DNA of 64,000 bases from Betaproteobacteria bacterium (GTDB lineage Bacteria; Pseudomonadota; Gammaproteobacteria; Burkholderiales; Burkholderiaceae): positions 6,242 to 70,241 of the forward strand of contig WRHV01000006.1 of NCBI GenBank assembly GCA_009783065.1. Reading direction: 5' to 3'. Made by a program: the position numbers and the translations under genes. Positions 28,239 to 37,476 of the stretch are shown here, piece by piece. Each line of letters begins with the position of its first letter. Position 1 is the first letter of the stretch. Below the pieces are notes generated by a model that made no database searches, was not told the DNA's origin, and was given only the letters and a program-made list of their open reading frames with translations.

Positions 28239-30062
28239 ATGAAAAGGAATGCAACATTATCAGTGGAGTGGCATGAGAATCTGAGCCTTGGCATGGACGA
28301 AATGGATGTGACGCATAGGCGGCTGTTTGAACTTTTTCACATGCTGGCGAGTGTAGAGTCAGGAAAAACAGGCCCGGTTTTTGATGATTTGCGGCGTTAT
28401 GCGTTGTACCACTTTCAGCTTGAGGAAAAATTGATGCAGACGCATCATATTGATGCGGCATGTCAGCAAGAGCATCTCCTGTTCCACCGTTGTTATATTA
28501 ACTATATCGATCAAATTGGAAATGTGCTCAGGGAGGATCTGGCTGCTGAACTGGATCGGATTTTGATTTTCTTGTTGCAGTGGCTGAGATGGCATATTTC
28601 CACCATGGATACATTGCTGATAAAAAGGATACGGGAACCCGATTCCATGCAGGTTCAACAAGAAATGACCATGTTGCGTGCTGGTGGGTTCAATGATGTG
28701 TATGACGAGCTAGGCCAGGAAATCCTGGAGTCTGCCGAACTAAACAAAAGGCTTGAGAAAGAAATATCGCATCGTAAGGTCGTTGAACTGGATTTTGCAC
28801 TTTCCAATGCCCGTTTTCATGCGATGGTTAATTTTTCTCAGAGCTGGGAGTATTGGGAAGAACCGGATGGACAGATCATGTATACCTCGCCTTCTTGCGA
28901 ACGCATCACGGGTTATACAGTGACGGAATTCGTCGAAAATCCGGAACTTATTTACGATATTATCCACCCGGAAGATCGCCATATCATGGAGCCGCACCGT
29001 CTGAACAGGCAGATGTATGAAGACGTAGAACAAGAGCTTTTGTACCGTATCATTCGGCGGGATGGCAGCATAAACCGTGTTGGTCACAGTTGTTATGCTG
29101 TGTATGGCGATGCAGGCCGTTTCCTCGGACGTCGCGGCAGTATCCGCGACAGGAATGAGCAGTATGAACGGGACGAGCAGCAGCGTTTGGCTGAGACGGT
29201 TTTTACATCAGTAAATGAAGCGGTGCTGGTCACAGATCAGCATAGGCATATTCTCCGGGTGAATCCTTCCTTTACCCAAATTACAGGCAGGGAATTTGAT
29301 GAGGTGCAGTACCAGGATGCCGCTAACCTGTTTGAAGAGGGAGAAGATCCCGTACATGTTCTGCGCGTAACTGAACAGATGAATGAAACCGGGTTCTGGC
29401 AGGGAGAAATACTGGGCAGGCACAAGGATGGCCACGTATTTGATTGCTGGATATCGATCTATTGCGTCCATAACAAGGATGGGCAGCTTGTGAATTACGT
29501 GCTGGTTTTTTCCGATATTAGTGAACGCAAAAAGAATGAGGACAGGATATATAGATTGGCTCACTTTGATTTGCTGACAGGGCTGCCCAATCGTGCATTG
29601 CTTTTAGACCGTCTTCAACAAGGATTGCTCAAGGCAAGGCGGGAGGCGAGTCTGCTGGCGGTGATATTTGTCGATCTGGACAAGTTTAAGCTTGTCAATG
29701 ATACGTTTGGGCATTATATCGGCGATCTGCTTCTCAAAGAGGTCGCAAGCCGGCTTAGAGAGTGTATTCGGGAATCTGATACGGCGGCCCGTATCGGCGG
29801 GGACGAATTCATCATTTTGCTGCCGACACTCCAGTCGGAAAATGATGCCAAAGGCATAGGGGGAAAAATTCTACGACAGATCAGGGAAGATTACATGCTG
29901 GAAGGCAACAGGATTCATATTGGCGTCAGTATCGGTATTGCCATTTTCCCCGTGCATGGCAATACTCATGAAGAACTCATGACAAATGCAGATGCGGCGA
30001 TGTATCAAGCCAAACACGGTCACGGTCCATCCGTTGTTTCGTTTGGCGAATTGAAGAAGTGA
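28239..30062 (+). CDS. Hemerythrin-PAS-PAS-GGDEF diguanylate cyclase
   Basis: A soluble 607-residue sensor that should make cyclic di-GMP. Residues 8-130 form a bacteriohemerythrin with all seven di-iron ligands visible (H26, H58, E62, H79, H83, H119, D124), so it can bind oxygen or sense redox state. PAS1 is at about 185-295 (MYTSPSCERITGY) and PAS2 at 305-425 (LRVNPSFTQITGREFDE). The cyclase follows, with intact GGDEF at 520-524 and the inhibitory I-site RESD five residues before it. There is no membrane helix. The gene is divergent from the type IIG-like gene and no EAL-domain gene is nearby. The likely role is adjusting surface behaviour to oxygen. Confidence 0.93.
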   Translation: MKRNATLSVEWHENLSLGMDEMDVTHRRLFELFHMLASVESGKTGPVFDDLRRYALYHFQLEEKLMQTHHIDAACQQEHLLFHRCYINYIDQIGNVLREDLAAELDRILIFLLQWLRWHISTMDTLLIKRIREPDSMQVQQEMTMLRAGGFNDVYDELGQEILESAELNKRLEKEISHRKVVELDFALSNARFHAMVNFSQSWEYWEEPDGQIMYTSPSCERITGYTVTEFVENPELIYDIIHPEDRHIMEPHRLNRQMYEDVEQELLYRIIRRDGSINRVGHSCYAVYGDAGRFLGRRGSIRDRNEQYERDEQQRLAETVFTSVNEAVLVTDQHRHILRVNPSFTQITGREFDEVQYQDAANLFEEGEDPVHVLRVTEQMNETGFWQGEILGRHKDGHVFDCWISIYCVHNKDGQLVNYVLVFSDISERKKNEDRIYRLAHFDLLTGLPNRALLLDRLQQGLLKARREASLLAVIFVDLDKFKLVNDTFGHYIGDLLLKEVASRLRECIRESDTAARIGGDEFIILLPTLQSENDAKGIGGKILRQIREDYMLEGNRIHIGVSIGIAIFPVHGNTHEELMTNADAAMYQAKHGHGPSVVSFGELKK

Positions 30063-30098
30063 CTTCTGATTTTCAGAGGTGACTTTATTCCAGGCACA

Positions 30099-30815
30099 TT
30101 ATTTTTTTCCGTTTTTTTTCTTCGCAGGCGTTTCTTGCTGTTTTTGCCGTTCTTTCAGGATACGGGCCACAAGATTGTCCATCACCTGCAACGTCATGGT
30201 CTTGGCTTCTTCTTCACTGCCGCTAAGGTGGTTTCCCTTGCTGACAATTGCCAGAGAGGTTACGTATCTGCCATCAATCACGATGGTAGGGACGCCGTCA
30301 ATCTGATAGGCAGATTGCATTTGTGTGGCGCTGTTACTTAGCGATTGTACGGAAAATGAGCGGAACATTTCCAGGAACTTGTCACGGTCAATTCCGTTTT
30401 TTTGCACAAAGTCGGCAATTTGTTTTTCATTTCTCAACGGTATTCGCTTGACCTGGATGGCTTCGAAAATTTTTTGGTGCAGCGAGTTAGTCATTTTACC
30501 CATAGCGGACAGGGTATAAAACAATCGCTGTTGCGTGGCCATATTGTCATTGAAGTTCACATGGACCCGTTTAAATACCACGTTACGGTTCTGCTGTTCC
30601 TGCCATTTGGTTAGAGCAGGATCAAGCGTAAAGCAATGGGAGCAGAAATATCCGAAAAATTCAATAACCTCGACTTTGTTTCCGGCATCAGTCGGCTGAG
30701 GGTTTGTCAACGTCAGATAATCAATCCCACTTCTTGGCGAATCCGGCGATGCGGCAGCGAAGCTTGTTATAAGACCGAATCCGATAGTGAGGAGAAGTTT
30801 GACAAACGTCTTCAT
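30099..30815 (-). CDS. dsbA: Thiol:disulfide interchange protein DsbA
   Basis: Periplasmic disulfide oxidase, 238 residues with a cleavable signal peptide (about 1-22, AAA-S). The thioredoxin-like active site is C58-S-H-C61 in EFFGYFCSHCF, with the cis-proline loop in GVPTIVIDG. The usual dipeptide is Pro-His; Ser-His is a rarer variant. The C-terminal tail is unusually rich in Lys and Gln (RQKQQETPAKKKNGKK), which may be an extension peculiar to this lineage. It lies 19 bases downstream of a SPOR protein gene, in the order argS-SPOR-dsbA common in betaproteobacteria. Confidence 0.93.
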   Translation of the reverse strand: MKTFVKLLLTIGFGLITSFAAASPDSPRSGIDYLTLTNPQPTDAGNKVEVIEFFGYFCSHCFTLDPALTKWQEQQNRNVVFKRVHVNFNDNMATQQRLFYTLSAMGKMTNSLHQKIFEAIQVKRIPLRNEKQIADFVQKNGIDRDKFLEMFRSFSVQSLSNSATQMQSAYQIDGVPTIVIDGRYVTSLAIVSKGNHLSGSEEEAKTMTLQVMDNLVARILKERQKQQETPAKKKNGKK

Positions 30816-30834
30816 GGTGATGGGTTTCTGTCAG

Positions 30835-31377
30835 TTATTTGGAAGGGGATGTCGTAAATTCAATTCCATTTTCCCGGAGTTTATCCTGTGTTGATGTGAG
30901 GTCGCTTTGTGCGTAAGGGCCCAGGCGAACACGGTATAAATTGCCATTGGGGGACTTGACTTCTGATATCCGTGCTTCCAGTCCGATTAGAGCCAGTTTA
31001 GCGCGTATGTTTTCAGCATCGCTTTTTTCACGGTATGCCCCGGCCTGAAGATAGGTTGTCGGTTTTTCGTTTTCCGGCGCATCTTTGACCGATTCAGCGT
31101 TGGCTTCGGCAGTTGCAGTCTTGTAAGCTTCTTTTGCGGCATCCCGGTTGTCGTACATAGGCTGGTTCGGGTCCGAGAAAGGCATGACGGTCGAGGATGA
31201 GGATTTGCCCTGTTTACTGAGTTTGCTGTTAAAAGGCATGGGTGATCGCGTAATGATCATGGCAATAATGATAGCGATGGCCAGACCGGTTATTAAGCCG
31301 CCAATAAAACCGAAGAGGGTATTGTTTTTCCAGAGCGTGTTGAACTGGAATCTTTTTTGAGGTTGTTTCCGAGCCAT
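30835..31377 (-). CDS. SPOR-domain membrane protein
   Basis: A 180-residue protein with a short positively charged cytoplasmic start, one membrane helix at about 22-43 (LFGFIGGLITGLAIAIIIAMII), an acidic linker, and a C-terminal SPOR domain at 105-178 (TYLQAGAYREKSDAENIRAKL, YRVRLGPYAQSD). This is the FtsN-like layout. SPOR domains recognise peptidoglycan at the division site. It lies five bases after argS and before dsbA. It may be an FtsN-like divisome protein, but the conserved essential short helix of FtsN is not evident. Confidence 0.85.
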   Translation of the reverse strand: MARKQPQKRFQFNTLWKNNTLFGFIGGLITGLAIAIIIAMIITRSPMPFNSKLSKQGKSSSSTVMPFSDPNQPMYDNRDAAKEAYKTATAEANAESVKDAPENEKPTTYLQAGAYREKSDAENIRAKLALIGLEARISEVKSPNGNLYRVRLGPYAQSDLTSTQDKLRENGIEFTTSPSK

Positions 31378-31382
31378 TTTGG

Positions 31383-33092
31383 TTACATTTTATTGGGGGC
31401 GGAGACACCAAGCAGCGCCAGCCCGTTTCTCAATACCTGTCTTGTTGCGTCTAAAAGAGCGAGCCGAGCCGTTCTGAGCGTTTTGTCGTCTACCAGGAAG
31501 CGTTCTGCATTGTAGTATCCATGCAGTGCGCCAGCCAAGTCGCGCAGGTAAAAGGCGACCTGGTGTGGCCCAAGTTCGTGCAACGCATGTTTCAACACAT
31601 CCGGATAATCGGCTAACTTGCCCAAAAGGGCAAACTCGTGAGGCGAAGTCAACAAAGACAGATCCGCTTTTTCCAATTGAGACGCTTCTTCGCCGCACTG
31701 TTCAAATACTGAACAAATGCGCGCATGCGCATATTGTATGTAATATACAGGATTTTCGTCAGAACGCGCGAGCGCCAGATCCACATCAAATACAAATTCA
31801 GTATCCGCTTTTCTGGAAATCAGGAAAAAGCGGACAGCGTCTCTGCCACGGGTAATGTCGCCATTGCCAGACCATTCAATCAGATCACGAACTGTGACAT
31901 AGGAACCGGCACGTTTAGAGATTTTGACCTCAGCGCCATCCTTGACGACGGTGACCATTTTATGAAGGACATAGTCGGGATAATTGGCAGGGATTCCCAT
32001 GTTAACAGCTTGCAGGCCGGCCCGGACTCTTGCTACGGTGCCGTGATGATCGCTTCCCTGAACATTAATAACCTTATCATAGCCGCGTTGCCATTTGTTG
32101 ATGTGATAAGCCACATCCGGCACAAAATAGGTGTAGCTTCCATCTGATTTTCGCATCACGCGGTCTTTGTCATCACCAAAATCGGTGGTTTTCAACCAGA
32201 GGGCGCCGCCGTCTTCAAATGTTTTTCCGGCTTTTGACAGGGCATGGACGGTATCGTTAACCTTGCCTTCAGCATAAAGGGATGATTCCAGATAGTAATT
32301 ATCGAAATGGATACCGAAGGCATTCAAGTCATTGTCCTGCTCATTTCTGAGGTAAGTGACGGCAAAATTCCGGATGGCGTCAAGATCATCAGGATCACCG
32401 TTGGCTGTCACAGCCGGACAATTCCGGGCAGTGATGGTTTTTTTTGCCAGAAAATCAGCAGCAATATCGGCAATATAATCGCCGTTATAGGCGTCTTCGG
32501 GCCATTGGGCGTCACCGGGTTTTAATCCTCGCGCGCGCGCCTGGACGGAGCGGGCGAGATTTTCTATTTGGACGCCTGCGTCGTTGTAATAAAATTCACG
32601 GGTCACTTTGTAACCCTGTGATTGAAACAGAGCGGACAAAGCGTCGCCCAGTGCGCCTTGTCTTCCATGTCCGACATGCAGTGGTCCGGTTGGATTGGCT
32701 GAGACAAATTCAACCATGACTTTTTTGCCGTCTCCGGCATGGCCGCGCCCGTAGTTTTCTTTTTGTTGCGTGATAACCCTGACAATAGCCTGTTTGGCAG
32801 CCGGGGTGGTGCGTAGATTGATGAATCCAGGACCGGCAACTTCTGCTGATTGAATCAAATCCTGACGATCCGGCTGGGCCAATATGCCGTTGACGATTTC
32901 CTGAGCCAGCTCACGGGGATTTTTTTTAAGTGGTTTGGCCAGTTGCATGGCGATATTGCACGCGACATCGCCATGAGATGGATCGCGGGGACGTTCAAGC
33001 GAGATAGACGGGCGGATGTCCAGGCCGCTTAAAAGCGGCGTCAGTGCATTTTCAAGCAGATGAGTGATTCGCTGTTTTTGTTGATCTAGCAT
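31383..33092 (-). CDS. argS: Arginyl-tRNA synthetase (ArgS)
   Basis: Class I synthetase that charges tRNA-Arg. It has 569 residues from the ATG at 33092; an upstream GTG at 33104 is also possible and neither has a clear ribosome site. The N-terminal additional domain is followed by the HIGH-type motif HVGH (about 139-142, in [13 protein letters not shown]), the KMSK-type motif KISKRAG, and a C-terminal anticodon-binding helical domain ([16 protein letters not shown] region). It is the first gene of the argS-SPOR-dsbA group. Confidence 0.95.
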   Translation of the reverse strand: MLDQQKQRITHLLENALTPLLSGLDIRPSISLERPRDPSHGDVACNIAMQLAKPLKKNPRELAQEIVNGILAQPDRQDLIQSAEVAGPGFINLRTTPAAKQAIVRVITQQKENYGRGHAGDGKKVMVEFVSANPTGPLHVGHGRQGALGDALSALFQSQGYKVTREFYYNDAGVQIENLARSVQARARGLKPGDAQWPEDAYNGDYIADIAADFLAKKTITARNCPAVTANGDPDDLDAIRNFAVTYLRNEQDNDLNAFGIHFDNYYLESSLYAEGKVNDTVHALSKAGKTFEDGGALWLKTTDFGDDKDRVMRKSDGSYTYFVPDVAYHINKWQRGYDKVINVQGSDHHGTVARVRAGLQAVNMGIPANYPDYVLHKMVTVVKDGAEVKISKRAGSYVTVRDLIEWSGNGDITRGRDAVRFFLISRKADTEFVFDVDLALARSDENPVYYIQYAHARICSVFEQCGEEASQLEKADLSLLTSPHEFALLGKLADYPDVLKHALHELGPHQVAFYLRDLAGALHGYYNAERFLVDDKTLRTARLALLDATRQVLRNGLALLGVSAPNKM

Positions 33093-33254
33093 GGGAATAA
33101 ACACAGCCGTTTACTGCTACAGTTAACGACACTAATTTTAGTGCAGAAGTTAAAGACAAGTCATGATTATAATCCGCCTTTATTAATAGGGTTTCGTTTT
33201 ATAAAGAAAAACACAAAAAATGAATGTGCCGGCTGATTTATTATTTTTTGTTGC

Positions 33255-33282
33255 GAACAAAGGGGGGCAGCCCCCTTTGTTC
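33255..33282. repeat. Perfect hairpin between argS and the Spy-like gene
   Basis: A 12-bp inverted repeat, 33255-33266 with 33271-33282, with a GC-rich core (GGGGG/CCCCC) and a four-base loop. It lies downstream of the minus-strand Spy-like gene (stop 33317). On the minus strand it is followed by A-rich, not U-rich, sequence, so it is only a possible terminator. Confidence 0.5.
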
Positions 33283-33316
33283 AGGCAAGTCCCGATTTAA
33301 GGTTGAATCGGCAGCG

Positions 33317-33862
33317 TTAGTTGTTTTCAGTTCCTTGCCTCATTTCCCTGTATTTCTGGGCTTTCCCGCGCCATTTTTTAGGGGATGTTTCCGTGTCAAA
33401 GATTTTCTGCTGTTCCGGCGTCAATGTGGCATAAAAGGTTTTTAGCGCAGCCAGTTGGGTTTCCATTCTCGATTGCCGTTCTTTCATCAGTTCTAACGCT
33501 TTTTCCATGCGATCCGGAGCCGACAGGCTGTCGAAGTTGATCTGTCCCCAGGGTCTTGTCGGCGTCATGTTTTTCATCGTTGCGGTGGTATAAGTTTGCC
33601 ATGCGCTTTCCTGGTTTGCCGTCAGCTTCAATTTGTCATGCAGTTCCGCGTGGCGTTTTGTCAGAAATTCCTTCCAGCGTTCCGCGCGGCGGTCATCGCC
33701 TTTTTGTGCAGATGGCGCCTGATAGCAGTTTTGCGCTTCATCGGCATAACCCGGGCCATAGCCATAGCAGGGGGGTGCGGCAAGCGCTGTTGCAGCGAAA
33801 CCTGCTGTGCCTAGACCGATTGCCGCCGTTATGGCTAGAAGCGGTTTATTCCATTTTTTCAT
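33317..33862 (-). CDS. Periplasmic Spy/CpxP-like protein (LTxxQ motif)
   Basis: A 181-residue secreted protein. The signal peptide MKKWNKPLLAITAAIGLG... ends at ALA before APP. The mature part is helical and charged, with two LTxxQ-type motifs, KLTANQESAW and TLTPEQQKIFD, that define the Spy/CpxP family of periplasmic chaperones and stress regulators. The start at 33862 is chosen because AAAGG sits eight bases upstream; the ATG at 33868 would be too close. No two-component system lies next to it, so its regulation cannot be told. Confidence 0.82.
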   Translation of the reverse strand: MKKWNKPLLAITAAIGLGTAGFAATALAAPPCYGYGPGYADEAQNCYQAPSAQKGDDRRAERWKEFLTKRHAELHDKLKLTANQESAWQTYTTATMKNMTPTRPWGQINFDSLSAPDRMEKALELMKERQSRMETQLAALKTFYATLTPEQQKIFDTETSPKKWRGKAQKYREMRQGTENN

Positions 33863-34067
33863 TTGCATATCCTTTCATAAGGTGTTGGGAAAAGAAAGTG
33901 TGATCAGTATAGGAAGAGAACGCGAATGGAATAAAGCGGTTACATCAATGGAAGTGTAACAATTTGTTTGGGGATAGACTGAATCAAAAGGTTCGGCTTG
34001 AGAGAAGACGGCAGAATGACAAAATATTTTGTTACAAATGACACAGCCGTTTATACGCCAATCATAA

Positions 34068-34098
34068 GAAAGCCGGACTCGATAGAGCCGGGCTTTCC
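34068..34098 (-). terminator. Probable terminator of the FAH-family gene
   Basis: An imperfect hairpin with a GAAAGCC/GGCTTTC stem and a GC-rich inner part lies 20 bases after the stop at 34118. On the minus strand it is followed by a weak T-rich stretch (CTTTCTTATG). Its place and composition fit an intrinsic terminator. Confidence 0.5.
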
Positions 34099-34117
34099 AA
34101 ATAGGTGTCAAGGTCGT

Positions 34118-34888
34118 TTATTCTTCGTAGCGGTTTACCAGATGGCCGATACCTTCAATAATCACTTCTACCGTGCTGCCGGGGCGCATGGAACCGACGC
34201 CTACCGATGTGCCGCAGGAAATGATGTCGCCCGGTTCCAGTGTCATGTCGTGTGAAATCATGCTGACCAGTTTTTGTGGGGCAAAGACCATATCGCTAAT
34301 CGGATAATTCTGGCGCTCATCGCCGTTCAGAATGGTTTTAACGGCCAGTTTGCCCGGGTCTATATCGGTGACGATACCAGGCCCGAATGAGCCGAATGTA
34401 TCAAAACCTTTTGCGCGGGTCCATTGGGCAAAAGTCGGGTCCTTCTGGATGATTTCACCGGCGGTGACGTCATTGCTGCAGGTATAGCCAAAGATATAAT
34501 CATTCGCTTCTGCTTCCGAAACCTCTTTGCAGCGTTTACCGATAACAATCGCCAGTTCGCCTTCGTAGACGACTTTGCCGTCATAGGATTTGGGTTTTTT
34601 GACGACATCGCCATCGCCGATAAATGCCGTGCCCGGTTTTAGGAGGTAAAGCGGTTCGGTTGGTGTGGCGACGCCAAGACGGGATGCCAGCGCATTGAAG
34701 TTGTTCCACAGTAGAATCATTTTGGTGGGGACGCAAGGCGTTAATAGTTTCACATCGGCGCGTTTGACGGTCTGGCCTGTTGCCGTGGGGTTGTCAAACA
34801 TATTGCCGGTATGGACCGCAATATTGTCGCCTTCCATGAGGCCAAAGCCGACCTGACCGCTTTGTTCATAACGTACCCATGATTTCAT
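34118..34888 (-). CDS. Fumarylacetoacetate hydrolase family protein
   Basis: Metal-dependent enzyme of the FAH fold, which cleaves or decarboxylates acylpyruvate-like or oxaloacetate-like substrates. It has 256 residues from the ATG at 34888, which has AAGGAG upstream; the frame to 34972 is rejected. The metal-site segment EGELAIVIGKR, followed by GYTCSNDVTA, is intact, as is the C-terminal MTLEPGDIISCGTSVGVG. The substrate cannot be chosen from sequence. It is flanked by unrelated genes and looks monocistronic. Confidence 0.85.
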   Translation of the reverse strand: MKSWVRYEQSGQVGFGLMEGDNIAVHTGNMFDNPTATGQTVKRADVKLLTPCVPTKMILLWNNFNALASRLGVATPTEPLYLLKPGTAFIGDGDVVKKPKSYDGKVVYEGELAIVIGKRCKEVSEAEANDYIFGYTCSNDVTAGEIIQKDPTFAQWTRAKGFDTFGSFGPGIVTDIDPGKLAVKTILNGDERQNYPISDMVFAPQKLVSMISHDMTLEPGDIISCGTSVGVGSMRPGSTVEVIIEGIGHLVNRYEE

Positions 34889-35111
34889 GTTGTCTCCTTG
34901 AATGTGAGGTTTTGCTGATTGTACCGCCCATTCCATTTTGGGGATGGGCCTGATGCGGGAATGAAATACCAAGCATGGCGCTTAGTGTGAATGTCATAAA
35001 ACCATATGAGATCATACCAATCCTGCATCATCTTTGAAAGTGATATCGGCAATGGGCTTGCTTGAGCGGGTTTGGGACAAAAGCGTGGCGACAACCGTTC
35101 TTAAAAGGATG

Positions 35112-35152
35112 GGAGAAAGAAAAATGCGGCAAACATTCATGTTTGCCGCATT
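35112..35152 (-). terminator. Rho-independent terminator of icd
   Basis: A perfect 12-bp stem, 35123-35134 with 35141-35152, and a six-base loop, 16 bases after the icd stop at 35168. On the minus strand it is followed directly by TTTTTCTTTCTC. This is a textbook intrinsic terminator. Confidence 0.9.
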
Positions 35153-35167
35153 CGCTTATTTGCCGGG

Positions 35168-36421
35168 TTACATGCAGGCGATCATGATATCGCCAAATTC
35201 GGAAGTGGATACTTCATCCGCATCATCCATCAGGCGGGCGAAGTCGCTGGTAACGCGCTTGGAGTCAATGGCTTTTTGCATGGCGTCAATCACAACGTCT
35301 GCCGCTTGCGTCCAGCCCATGTGGCGCAGCATCATTTCGGCTGAAAGAATCAGCGAGCCCGGATTGACATTATTTTTTCCAGCGAGGGAAGGCGCTGTGC
35401 CATGTGTTGCTTCAAAGATGGCGACCGAATCGGAGATATTGGCGCCTGGCGCGATGCCGATGCCGCCAACCTGGGCTGCCAGCGCATCAGAAATGTAGTC
35501 GCCATTGAGATTGAGCGTCGCCAGTACGCTGAATTCATCCGGGCGCAGGAGGATTTCCTGAAGGAAGGCATCAGCCAGCACATCTTTGATGACAATGTTT
35601 TTGCCCGTTTTGGGGTTTTGGATGGTGCTCCAGGGTCCTTTGCCGATCATTTCCGCGCCGAATTCATTTTTGGCCAGCGCATAACCCCAGTCACGGAAGC
35701 TGCCTTCCGTGAATTTCATGATGTTGCCCTTGTGTACGAGCGTAACGGAAGAACGGTCATTGTCAATAGCGTATTGGATTGCCTTTCTGACCAGGCGTTC
35801 GGTTCCCTCCCTGGATACCGGCTTGATGCCGATGCCGGAGGTTGATGGAAAACGGATTTGGTTGACGCCCATTTCCTTAACGAGAAAATCGATGACCTTG
35901 TTGGCTTCTGTCGAACCTTCCGGCCATTCAATCCCTGCGTAAATATCTTCCGTGTTTTCACGAAAAATAACCATGTCCGTTTTTTCCGGTTCGCGTAAAG
36001 GTGAAGGCACGCCATCAAAATAGCGGACGGGACGCAGGCAGACATACAGGTCCAATTGCTGGCGCATGGTTACGTTCAGCGAACGGATGCCGCCGCCGAC
36101 AGGCGTGGTTAGCGGTCCCTTAATGGAGATGACATATTCTTTGAGTGCCTGCATGGTTTCATCAGGCAGCCAGGTATTCGGGCCATATACCTGCAGCGAT
36201 TTTTCGCCTGCATAAACTTCCATCCATGCGATTTTGCGTTTAGCGCCGTATGCCTTGGCAACTGCGGCATCAATCACTTTGCGCATGACAGGCGTGACAT
36301 CGATGCCGATGCCGTCACCTTCAATAAAAGGAATGATGGGGTTATCGGGTACGTTTAATGAAAAATCGGCGTTGACAGTGATTTTTTCACCATTTGCTGG
36401 GACTTGAATATGTTGGTACAT
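35168..36421 (-). CDS. icd: Isocitrate dehydrogenase, NADP-dependent (Icd)
   Basis: Oxidatively decarboxylates isocitrate to 2-oxoglutarate, the TCA-cycle step that feeds glutamate synthesis. It has 417 residues from the ATG at 36421 (GGAG upstream), the E. coli-type dimeric enzyme. The substrate loop [20 protein letters not shown] contains the regulatory serine, and FEATHGTAP lies near the cofactor site. [17 protein letters not shown] is the family signature. It lies between secF and its own terminator. Confidence 0.96.
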   Translation of the reverse strand: MYQHIQVPANGEKITVNADFSLNVPDNPIIPFIEGDGIGIDVTPVMRKVIDAAVAKAYGAKRKIAWMEVYAGEKSLQVYGPNTWLPDETMQALKEYVISIKGPLTTPVGGGIRSLNVTMRQQLDLYVCLRPVRYFDGVPSPLREPEKTDMVIFRENTEDIYAGIEWPEGSTEANKVIDFLVKEMGVNQIRFPSTSGIGIKPVSREGTERLVRKAIQYAIDNDRSSVTLVHKGNIMKFTEGSFRDWGYALAKNEFGAEMIGKGPWSTIQNPKTGKNIVIKDVLADAFLQEILLRPDEFSVLATLNLNGDYISDALAAQVGGIGIAPGANISDSVAIFEATHGTAPSLAGKNNVNPGSLILSAEMMLRHMGWTQAADVVIDAMQKAIDSKRVTSDFARLMDDADEVSTSEFGDIMIACM

Positions 36422-36481
36422 GACTGTCTCCGAGTGAAACAAAGATTAAAACATGGCAATATTTGCGAAGCGCCGGCTTTT

Positions 36482-37423
36482 TCAGACAACGGCACCGTCA
36501 TTATTACTTTTTTCCTTGACCTGTTTGATAAGGTCTTCACGTTTGATGCCCAGCCGCATCGCAATAGCCGCAGCAACGAAAACGGAAGAATAAATGCTAA
36601 ATACAATACCGATTGTCAAGGCAATGGCAAAATTGTGCAGCGTTGGCCCGCCAAAAAACAGCATGGCCAGCACCATGGCTTCCGTGGAGCCATGTGTGAT
36701 GATCGTGCGGGAGATAGTTCGTGTAATGGCGTTGTCGATGACTTCCGTGACACTCGCGCCGCGCATGGTCCGAAAGTTTTCGCGGACGCGGTCGAAAATA
36801 ATGACGGATTCGTTGACGGAATAGCCCAAAACAGCCAGAACGGCGGCTAAAACCGAAAGAGAAAACTCCCACTGGAAAAAAGCGAAAAACCCCAGAATGA
36901 TAATGACGTCATGCAGGTTTGCTAAAACGGCGGCTACCCCATACTTCCATTCAAAACGGAAAGCCAGATAGATAATAATGCCAACGACAACAAGGGCCAG
37001 AGCCATCAAACCATCGTGTGTCAATTCTTCGCCAATTTGCGGACCCACAAATTCGACCCGCTTAAGCTCAACATCCGGGTTTTTTGCCTTAAGCGCGGCA
37101 AACAGCTTTTCGCTCAATTCTGAGGGCGTAATGTCTTTTTTGAGAGGAAGGTTGATGATGACGTCTTGCGCCCGTCCGAAATTCTGGACCTGGAAATCAT
37201 CACCAATGCCCAATGTTTGCACAGTCGCGCGAATATCCGCCAAGTCAGCCGCCTGCGAGTAGCTGATTTCAATCGCTGTGCCGCCCGTGAATTCATTAGA
37301 CAGGTGCAGCCCCTTAAAAAAGAGAAAAAAGACAGCCGCAACAAAAGTGGCAATGGAAATGACATTGAAAATCAGCGCGTGGCGCATGAAAGGGATGTCA
37401 TTTTTGATTCGGAAAAATTCCAT
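36482..37423 (-). CDS. secF: Protein translocase subunit SecF
   Basis: Inner-membrane partner of SecD that uses the proton gradient to pull proteins out of SecYEG. It has 313 residues: six membrane helices (about 18-35, 135-155, 162-180, 188-208, 240-262 and 268-290), a periplasmic P1 domain at 45-125, and the conserved start FRIKNDIPFMRHA with GLHLSNEFTGGTAIEI. It follows secD by 53 bases. Confidence 0.96.
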   Translation of the reverse strand: MEFFRIKNDIPFMRHALIFNVISIATFVAAVFFLFFKGLHLSNEFTGGTAIEISYSQAADLADIRATVQTLGIGDDFQVQNFGRAQDVIINLPLKKDITPSELSEKLFAALKAKNPDVELKRVEFVGPQIGEELTHDGLMALALVVVGIIIYLAFRFEWKYGVAAVLANLHDVIIILGFFAFFQWEFSLSVLAAVLAVLGYSVNESVIIFDRVRENFRTMRGASVTEVIDNAITRTISRTIITHGSTEAMVLAMLFFGGPTLHNFAIALTIGIVFSIYSSVFVAAAIAMRLGIKREDLIKQVKEKSNNDGAVV

Positions 37424-37476
37424 AATAAATGCCGTAAGCGAGTGAATAACAATAAAAAGTTCGGTGTGTCCCTGGC

